This document shows, in pieces, positions 5,568 to 10,432 of a stretch of 10,432 nt of DNA (position 1 is the first letter of the stretch; each line of letters starts with the position of its first letter). A program made the position numbers and the translations under genes. The DNA is from DAOWGG01 sp965369815 (GTDB lineage Bacteria; Patescibacteriota; Gracilibacteria; UM-FILTER-43-11), in the NCBI GenBank assembly GCA_965369815.1, contig CBDUQS010000040.1, positions 1 through 10,432 of the forward strand, read 5' to 3'. The notes below the pieces were generated by a model. The model was not told the origin of the DNA, made no database searches, and was given only the letters and a program-made list of their open reading frames with translations.

Positions 5568-5595
5568 TTGACATATTATTATTTTATTGTATAAT
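5568..5595 (+). promoter_or_regulatory. near-consensus sigma-70-type promoter of the phosphoribosyltransferase-like gene
   Basis: Perfect TTGACA (5568-5573), a 16-base A/T spacer and perfect TATAAT (5590-5595). Transcription should start near 5602, giving a leader of about 20 nt without a clear ribosome-binding site before the ATG at 5622. It predicts strong transcription unless a regulator intervenes. Confidence 0.75.
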
Positions 5596-5621
5596 TATCA
5601 TAATCTAAATAAAGTATTACT

Positions 5622-6668
5622 ATGCAACTCGAAGTTGAGCCTAGATCTAATTTTGACTCACCTCATTCTAAAACAGAAGAGTATCTTGTTAAATTGAGAT
5701 CAATCGCTAGTAAATATGGCTTACGAGCTACGAATTGTGATGCTCTTAAACTCGTTCAAAATTTAGCTGATATTAAAGTTTCATCGGCTGACATTGAACT
5801 TATAAGGCACGATGTCTTACTTCTTATTGAGTGGGGGCTTTTCAGGGGTGGAAATAATTACGAGGCGCTTAAATTTGCATTAGCCGCTGGCGAAGCTGAG
5901 CTTATTCGAGAAAGGGCCAGAGAAATAATTGAGAATAGAGAGTGTGCGAATTTTGATGATTATAGAGTTGTTGCGCTAACTAGGGACTTCAATGCGATCA
6001 ATATTTCAATGCGAGACTATATTGAGGGAAATGGTGGTTCGATGACATTTGTCAATCATGATATTTTTACGACCAACAGCATACCAAATAACCCTATAGC
6101 AGATTTATATTATCACATTCAAAATGGCTTGAAAGCTCATGTGAAAAAATTTAATATCCCCTTAAGAAACACTCCTAATATTCCTACTATTAATGCTGCT
6201 GTTGAGCTAAGTAAAAATAATTATGACCTTGTTATTGGTGTATTAAAATCTGGAAGCACCCTTGCTGTCCCCTTCGAGGTCTTAGGTGACAATGTTCGAT
6301 ATGTAGAATGGCATCGACACTGGACAAGAAAGCCGATATGGAGAAAAGTGGGGGAAACAACGGATAAGCCCACTGAGGCAAAAAGAGTGCTAATATGCGA
6401 GAATGATGCTGCTTCAGGCAAAACACTACAGGCCCTTCAGCCTATTTTAGACAAACTGAATCCTGACGAAGTAGACATTTGTTTTTCTGGCTATTTCCCA
6501 GACAAAAGCATTGATATAGCAGAAGGATTCCCATTTAGACACATTTATACAACCGAAAATGTAAACTACGACAACGTATGCAAAAACCTCCTGCATTTTA
6601 GAAGCCGACTATATTCAGTTTACAATTCAAATAAGCTAACAGCTAATACCGATAATGATCCGGCTTAA
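5622..6668 (+). CDS. uncharacterised protein with C-terminal type I phosphoribosyltransferase-like domain
   Basis: A 348-residue protein whose precise family I do not recognise. Residues about 200-310 look like a PRPP-dependent phosphoribosyltransferase. YDLVIGVLKSGSTLAVPF (201-218) has the pyrophosphate-loop pattern, followed by a hood-like segment rich in aromatic and basic residues (YVEWHRHWTRKPIW). VLICENDAASGKTL (256-269) corresponds to the PRPP-binding motif, normally hhhhDDxxxTGxTh. The usual Asp pair is Glu260-Asn261, so the signature is degenerate and catalysis is uncertain. Residues 15-110 are mostly helical and charged and match nothing I know; 114-160 may form additional strands. 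A near-consensus promoter drives it. The 3' end overlaps convergent ahcY by 26 bases. Composition is A+T-richer than the flanking metK and ahcY. It could be a nucleotide-salvage enzyme, a regulator, or part of a defence-type module; I cannot choose. Confidence 0.85.
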   Translation: MQLEVEPRSNFDSPHSKTEEYLVKLRSIASKYGLRATNCDALKLVQNLADIKVSSADIELIRHDVLLLIEWGLFRGGNNYEALKFALAAGEAELIRERAREIIENRECANFDDYRVVALTRDFNAINISMRDYIEGNGGSMTFVNHDIFTTNSIPNNPIADLYYHIQNGLKAHVKKFNIPLRNTPNIPTINAAVELSKNNYDLVIGVLKSGSTLAVPFEVLGDNVRYVEWHRHWTRKPIWRKVGETTDKPTEAKRVLICENDAASGKTLQALQPILDKLNPDEVDICFSGYFPDKSIDIAEGFPFRHIYTTENVNYDNVCKNLLHFRSRLYSVYNSNKLTANTDNDPA

Positions 6669-7950
6669 ACGGCCCATTCACGCTCACTCCAATGTAATCC
6701 GCTTGTTTTTTAGTGAGCTTATCCAGCTTCACGCCAATTTTCGCTAAATGCAAACGGGCGACTTCTTCGTCGAGTTTTTTAGGGAGCATGTACACGCCAG
6801 CGGGATATTCTTCCGATTTAGTATAGAGTTCGATTTGAGCGAGGACTTGATTGGTGAAGGAGTTGCTCATTACAAAGCTTGGATGACCGGTGGCGCAACC
6901 GAGGTTTACTAGGCGGCCTTCGGCGAGGAGGATGAGTTCTTTGCCTGCCCGTCCGGAGCGACGCGAAGGCGGGTTGCCCATAATATATTTATCAACTTGT
7001 GGCTTGATGTTGATCTTCTTGTATTTTTTCAAGCTCGCGACATCGATTTCGTTATCGAAATGACCAATATTACACACAATCGCCTGATCGGGCATGGAAC
7101 GGAGATGCTTGCCGGTAATAACATTATAATTACCCGTGGCGGTTACAAAGATGTTTCCGATTTTCGCGGCGTCATCCATCTGCATTACTTGGTAGCCTTC
7201 CATGGCGGCTTGTAGGGCGTTGATGGGGTCGATTTCGGTGATCACCACTCTGGCGCCTAATCCACTCATGGATCTTGCGCAACCTTTTCCGACATCGCCA
7301 TAACCGACTACGACGGCTACTTTTCCGGCCACCATTACGTCGGTGGCACGTTTAATGCCGTCGACCAATGATTCACGGCAACCGTAGAGATTGTCGAATT
7401 TGGATTTGGTGACGCTGTCGTTGACGTTGATGGCGGGGGTTTTGAGCGTTCCTTTTTTCATCATCTCGTATAAGCGATGAACGCCTGTGGTGGTTTCTTC
7501 GGTGATTCCTTTGATTTCTTTCAATAACTTCGGACGTTTGTAGACGATTTGCGTTAAATCTCCGCCGTCATCGAGAATCATATTTGGACTTTTACCCCCT
7601 TTAAACTTGAGAGTTTGTTCAATGCACCAGTTGTATTCCTTTTCTGATTCCCCTTTCCACGCAAATACGGGAATGTTTTTTTTCGCGATCGCGGCGGCAG
7701 CGTGGTCTTGGGTGGAGAAGATATTACAACTGCTCCAACGCACTTCGGCACCTAATTCAATTAGAGTTTCGATTAAAACCGCCGTTTGAATCGTCATGTG
7801 AATACAGCCCGCGATACGAGCGCCTTTTAAGGGCTTTTTCTTCCCGTATTTTTTTCGTAACGACATTAACCCTGGCATTTCGTGTTCCGCGATTTCGATT
7901 TCTTTACGACCGAAACTGGCGAGTTTTATGTCTGCAACTTTGTAGTCCAT
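6643..7950 (-). CDS. ahcY: adenosylhomocysteinase (S-adenosyl-L-homocysteine hydrolase)
   Basis: NAD-dependent reversible hydrolysis of S-adenosylhomocysteine to adenosine and homocysteine, removing the inhibitory product of methyltransferases. The 435 residues are highly conserved: CIHMTIQTAVLIETL (His51), ILDDGGDLT (Asp127), EETTTGVHRLYEM (Glu152), NDSVTKSKFDNLYGCRES (Lys182, Asp186, Cys191), NAD-binding GYGDVGKG (216-223), CNIGHFDNEID (His297) and the C-terminal signature GPFKPDHYRY. Between VDKY and LILLAEGRLVNLG there are 16 residues where human SAHH has about seven. The extra GNPPSRRSGRAGK (325-337) is encoded by a GC-rich palindromic segment. It begins 20 bases after the stop of the surface-protein gene on the same strand, with no terminator between, so cotranscription is possible. 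Together with metK it covers two steps of the methyl cycle. Confidence 0.97.
   Translation of the reverse strand: MDYKVADIKLASFGRKEIEIAEHEMPGLMSLRKKYGKKKPLKGARIAGCIHMTIQTAVLIETLIELGAEVRWSSCNIFSTQDHAAAAIAKKNIPVFAWKGESEKEYNWCIEQTLKFKGGKSPNMILDDGGDLTQIVYKRPKLLKEIKGITEETTTGVHRLYEMMKKGTLKTPAINVNDSVTKSKFDNLYGCRESLVDGIKRATDVMVAGKVAVVVGYGDVGKGCARSMSGLGARVVITEIDPINALQAAMEGYQVMQMDDAAKIGNIFVTATGNYNVITGKHLRSMPDQAIVCNIGHFDNEIDVASLKKYKKINIKPQVDKYIMGNPPSRRSGRAGKELILLAEGRLVNLGCATGHPSFVMSNSFTNQVLAQIELYTKSEEYPAGVYMLPKKLDEEVARLHLAKIGVKLDKLTKKQADYIGVSVNGPFKPDHYRY
6940..6978 (-). repeat. GC-rich palindromic in-frame insertion within ahcY
   Basis: These 39 bases encode GNPPSRRSGRAGK, residues that do not align with the family. 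CCCGTCC (6948-6954) pairs with GGCGGG (6968-6973), including one G-T pair, around a GC-rich loop. Composition is much more GC-rich than the flanking coding sequence. The reading frame is kept on both sides (VDKY before, LILLAEG after). This resembles protein-coding palindromic elements such as the RPE of Rickettsia; that parallel is by analogy only. Confidence 0.6.
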
Positions 7951-7970
7951 TTTTATTGATTATTAATTAT

Positions 7971-10432
7971 CTACTCTCCCAATAATTCCAATACCTTGAT
8001 CACGATTTTGGATACCTCCGCACGAGTGATTGGATCGGCAGGACGGAAGGTTCCGTCTTCGTATCCACCCACCACTTCATTGTCGTATGCGTAAGCAACG
8101 TATTGGGCGTACCATTTGTCAATCAGAACATCTTCGAATCCGACATACCACCATCCATCTTTTGAGGCATAGTTCGTGTCGTAATGTTCGAATACATCCG
8201 CAAAACCAGCGGCTTCGATTAGGATCTTTAATGCGGCGGCACGAGTTACTGGATCGTTGGGTTTAAATTCACTTCCCATTCCTTGAACAATCCCGTTTTC
8301 TTTCGCTACTTTCACGTAAGCAGCGTACCAAGCGTCCATCCCTACATCAGTGAAAGGTTCTCCGTCTACACTTGCTGGAACGTCAAATCCAAGTGCGTTT
8401 ACGGCTACTTTTGTCATTTCTGCACGAGTGATGAGATCGTTCGGTGCAAATACCCCATCGCTTTTTCCGCTCACAACGCCCCGATCAGCAATGTTATTAA
8501 TATAGCTTTCAGCCCAGTGTCCGCTGATATCAGTGAATCCATTTACTGTATCAACAAAACGACTCACAGGACTTCCGATTCCATTAGAAGCTTCAATGGC
8601 GAAGTAACTGAAGTGATCGGCTTCAAAGTTCACTTTTCCGTCTTTAATTTCTCCCTCTCCAACAAAGCTCCACTCACGACCGTAAGGCGATGAATACACT
8701 CGCACCTTATCGCCTTCCTGCCCTTTTTCAAGCGGTACCTCAAAGGTTACCTTATTAGAAAAATTAAGAGTTGCTTTAGAAGACCCTACTTTGATTACCT
8801 GAAATACATTCTCCCTATAAAGCTTATCTCTTGATCCAATAATTGTTCCACCCAACTTACTTACCTTAGTGGTAGCGTAAAGTAATGGTGGCTCAATTTT
8901 TCCATCCCATTCGGTCACTGCAGTAAGCATTGTATTCTCTGGAATCTTCACCCAAAGCGTTGATGATTTATTGGGCTGGATTGTCATTACACCAGTCTCA
9001 TTGGTTAATTCCACTGTTTTCATTCGTTCAATGGCGTCGTTTTTAATTACATTCGTACTGATTTGAACGGGACGAGTGTAGGTTTTTTCGCTTGTTACCA
9101 TCCTTGAAAAAGTAGAACTGATGGTAGAAGTTCGATCGTTTGAATCTGCTGGAGGTGCTGTAGAACGTGAATAACCTCCACCGCCTCCTCCTCCACCAGA
9201 ACTGGTGGTTGTGGTTGTAGCAACAACCACCGCTGCCAATGTTGCTCCAGCAACATCCGTTTTTTCGTCTAAAGTCACATCGGAATTATCCTGAGTTCGA
9301 ACAATGAACGTATCGGTCGCTCCAGCCGTGGACCCGTTAAGCCCTCCAGCAATTTTAAACGACATATCGGTCGCTGTTGATACATCGGTACCCCCACTCC
9401 TTGTGAGTGTCATGGTTAAGCCAGTAACCGAAGCAGTGAGTGTGCCATCGACTCCAACTAAATTGGTGGCCACTTGATTATCAGCACTCAATATATTGAA
9501 TTGAGTTGGGAAAACGATTTGAACTTTTCCATTCGCTGGAATGACATTTACATTCGTGAACGCAATCGTAAAGTTGGTGATCTGGCTCACGGTATTGTTA
9601 CTTGGAGTAACCGATACAGCTGTAAGCGCGGCATCACTACTTTCAGTAATAGCTAAGCTTAACTCTTCCTCATTAGAGATTCCATTTAAATCCTGAACGG
9701 CAGCTGCCCGTAAATCTAAAATATTTGCACCTCCATCTCCGCTAGAAACTCCTGATGTTGCACGAAGTGCTGTAAGCTGAGCGCCTGTTAAAGTTAAAGA
9801 AAGTGTACTACTGTCCGCCTCTGTAATCACAGCTGGGCCTGATGCTGTTAGATCGGCTAGTGGAGCGTTAGTAGGTGATGCATCGTTAACATGGATATTT
9901 GTTAAATCTACATTCGTTCCCGGTGTCGCATCAATCGCCTCACTGAATACAATAGACATTTCACCGGTTGCATAATTCAAGGCCGAAGAAACGAAGGCTG
10001 GGGCCACCTCATCTGTGGCTGGTATTGCTCCCCCATCAGCAATCTCATTTGTTGCTGCTGAGTCATCTAAAATATCACCTGTTGCTGCGACGTAACCTAC
10101 GTTTGGTGTTCCATCGGTGGCGGTTAATCCAGTTGTTGTGAGTGTAACTGTAGTGCTTCCTGATGGGGCTGTATTGGTTACTGCGGATGCACCTACTACT
10201 GTGAAGGAATCTGCAATGGCTGAACCAGATACGTTTTCGGAGAATGTAAGAACAATTGTGTTCAAAGCGGTTCTTACTGCTGTGAAGGTTGGCGCCACTT
10301 CATCTGTGGCTGGTACTGCTCCCCCATCAGCAATCTCATTTCCTGTTGAGTCTCCATCTATATCACCTGTTGCTGCAACGTAACCTACGTTTGGTGTTCC
10401 ATCGGTGGCGGTTAATCCAGTTGTTGTGAGTG
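7971..10432 (-). CDS. large cell-surface protein with Ig-like repeats and three C-terminal SLH domains, N-terminus outside window
   Basis: The frame is open from the right edge to TAG at 7971, more than 819 codons; GTG at 10296-10298 is an internal Val (DEVAPTF), not a start. Numbering from that codon, bacterial Ig-like/SwmB-type repeats open with APTF or APAF and include TIVLTFSENV or MSIVFSEAI strands (about 1-220). A further beta domain spans about 222-355. A Thr5/Ser/Gly8 linker (361-375) leads to a beta-rich module ending in GREWSFVGEGEI and DHFSYFAIEA (about 400-570). Three SLH domains follow at about 588-640, 649-700 and 721-772, with TRAE, TRAA and TRAE motifs. SLH triplets bind cell-wall polymers, so this is probably an S-layer or surface-anchored protein. 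A signal peptide would lie outside the window. There is no catalytic signature. ahcY begins 20 bases downstream. Confidence 0.93.
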   Translation of the reverse strand, partial: LTTTGLTATDGTPNVGYVAATGDIDGDSTGNEIADGGAVPATDEVAPTFTAVRTALNTIVLTFSENVSGSAIADSFTVVGASAVTNTAPSGSTTVTLTTTGLTATDGTPNVGYVAATGDILDDSAATNEIADGGAIPATDEVAPAFVSSALNYATGEMSIVFSEAIDATPGTNVDLTNIHVNDASPTNAPLADLTASGPAVITEADSSTLSLTLTGAQLTALRATSGVSSGDGGANILDLRAAAVQDLNGISNEEELSLAITESSDAALTAVSVTPSNNTVSQITNFTIAFTNVNVIPANGKVQIVFPTQFNILSADNQVATNLVGVDGTLTASVTGLTMTLTRSGGTDVSTATDMSFKIAGGLNGSTAGATDTFIVRTQDNSDVTLDEKTDVAGATLAAVVVATTTTTSSGGGGGGGGYSRSTAPPADSNDRTSTISSTFSRMVTSEKTYTRPVQISTNVIKNDAIERMKTVELTNETGVMTIQPNKSSTLWVKIPENTMLTAVTEWDGKIEPPLLYATTKVSKLGGTIIGSRDKLYRENVFQVIKVGSSKATLNFSNKVTFEVPLEKGQEGDKVRVYSSPYGREWSFVGEGEIKDGKVNFEADHFSYFAIEASNGIGSPVSRFVDTVNGFTDISGHWAESYINNIADRGVVSGKSDGVFAPNDLITRAEMTKVAVNALGFDVPASVDGEPFTDVGMDAWYAAYVKVAKENGIVQGMGSEFKPNDPVTRAAALKILIEAAGFADVFEHYDTNYASKDGWWYVGFEDVLIDKWYAQYVAYAYDNEVVGGYEDGTFRPADPITRAEVSKIVIKVLELLGE
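10010..10432 (-). repeat. near-identical long tandem repeat unit in the surface-protein gene (period 288-291 bp)
   Basis: The segment from about 10074 to 10144 recurs almost base for base from about 10362 to 10432, 288 bp apart. The adjoining stretch at about 10011-10053 recurs 291 bp away. At protein level, LTTTGLTATDGTPNVGYVAA followed by TGDI and an NEIADGG...PATDEVAP tail occurs twice, 96-97 residues apart. The low nucleotide divergence points to recent duplication or gene conversion. The right-hand copy is cut by the window edge, so total copy number is unknown. Confidence 0.85.

Noticed and set aside
5555..5573. Perfect inverted repeat TGTCAA-N7-TTGACA as a repressor operator
   Set aside because: Each half is a -35 hexamer of a divergent promoter with a properly spaced -10, which explains the symmetry without a regulator.
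905..7950. TGA read as glycine (code 25), as in Gracilibacteria
   Set aside because: All conserved genes read through without any in-frame TGA and with normal GGN glycines, so the standard code suffices.
8283..8693. 136-codon frame opposite the SLH region
   Set aside because: Antisense shadow of three well-formed SLH domains and the preceding module.
10296..10298. GTG as start codon of the SLH surface protein
   Set aside because: The frame stays open to the window edge and the upstream residues repeat the downstream domain, so this is an internal valine.

Overview
The window looks like a chromosomal segment of a small-genome bacterium using the standard genetic code, possibly a Patescibacteria/CPR lineage. 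Peregrinibacteria or a relative is my best guess, at low confidence. The guess rests on a C-terminal triple-SLH surface protein with a poly-Thr/Ser/Gly linker, short intergenic gaps, start codons without Shine-Dalgarno motifs, no TGA among ten visible stop codons, and stand-alone VKOR and Bcp redox genes. No phage, CRISPR, rRNA or tRNA is visible.

Layout. 1-802 (-) is the N-terminal two thirds of enolase, running off the left edge. 803-904 is a divergent promoter region with a 4x7-bp tandem repeat in the enolase leader. 905-2070 (+) carries a short alkyltransferase-like protein, a VKOR-family quinone reductase and a small Cys-containing membrane protein. The last of these overlaps the convergent peroxiredoxin bcp (2026-2511, -) by 45 bp. 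bcp and murI (2561-3388, +) diverge from one symmetric -10 region. 3456-4117 (-) holds a DUF3800-type gene just downstream of metK (4117-5247, -). The 374-base gap 5248-5621 is rich in signals: an AT-rich palindrome of about 103 bp, a terminator, a well-matched SAM-I (S-box) riboswitch and two divergent promoters with back-to-back TTGACA boxes. One promoter drives the riboswitch-metK leader. The other drives an uncharacterised phosphoribosyltransferase-like protein (5622-6668, +). That gene overlaps the convergent ahcY (6643-7950, -) by 26 bp. 7971-10432 (-) is the C-terminal part of a large repeat-containing S-layer-homology protein continuing past the right edge.

How the genes relate. MetK makes S-adenosylmethionine and AhcY removes S-adenosylhomocysteine, so two steps of the methyl cycle lie close together. 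metK appears to be feedback-controlled by SAM through the riboswitch. VKOR and Bcp are redox genes. Enolase and MurI are core metabolism and cell wall. The DUF3800 and phosphoribosyltransferase genes look A+T-richer than their neighbours and are the most accessory-looking parts.

The most interesting features are the SAM-I riboswitch plus terminator, the back-to-back promoter arrangement, the palindromic GC-rich in-frame insertion inside AhcY, the divergent phosphoribosyltransferase-like protein and the near-identical 96-residue repeat in the surface protein. I did not find a multi-gene system that I could defend as new.
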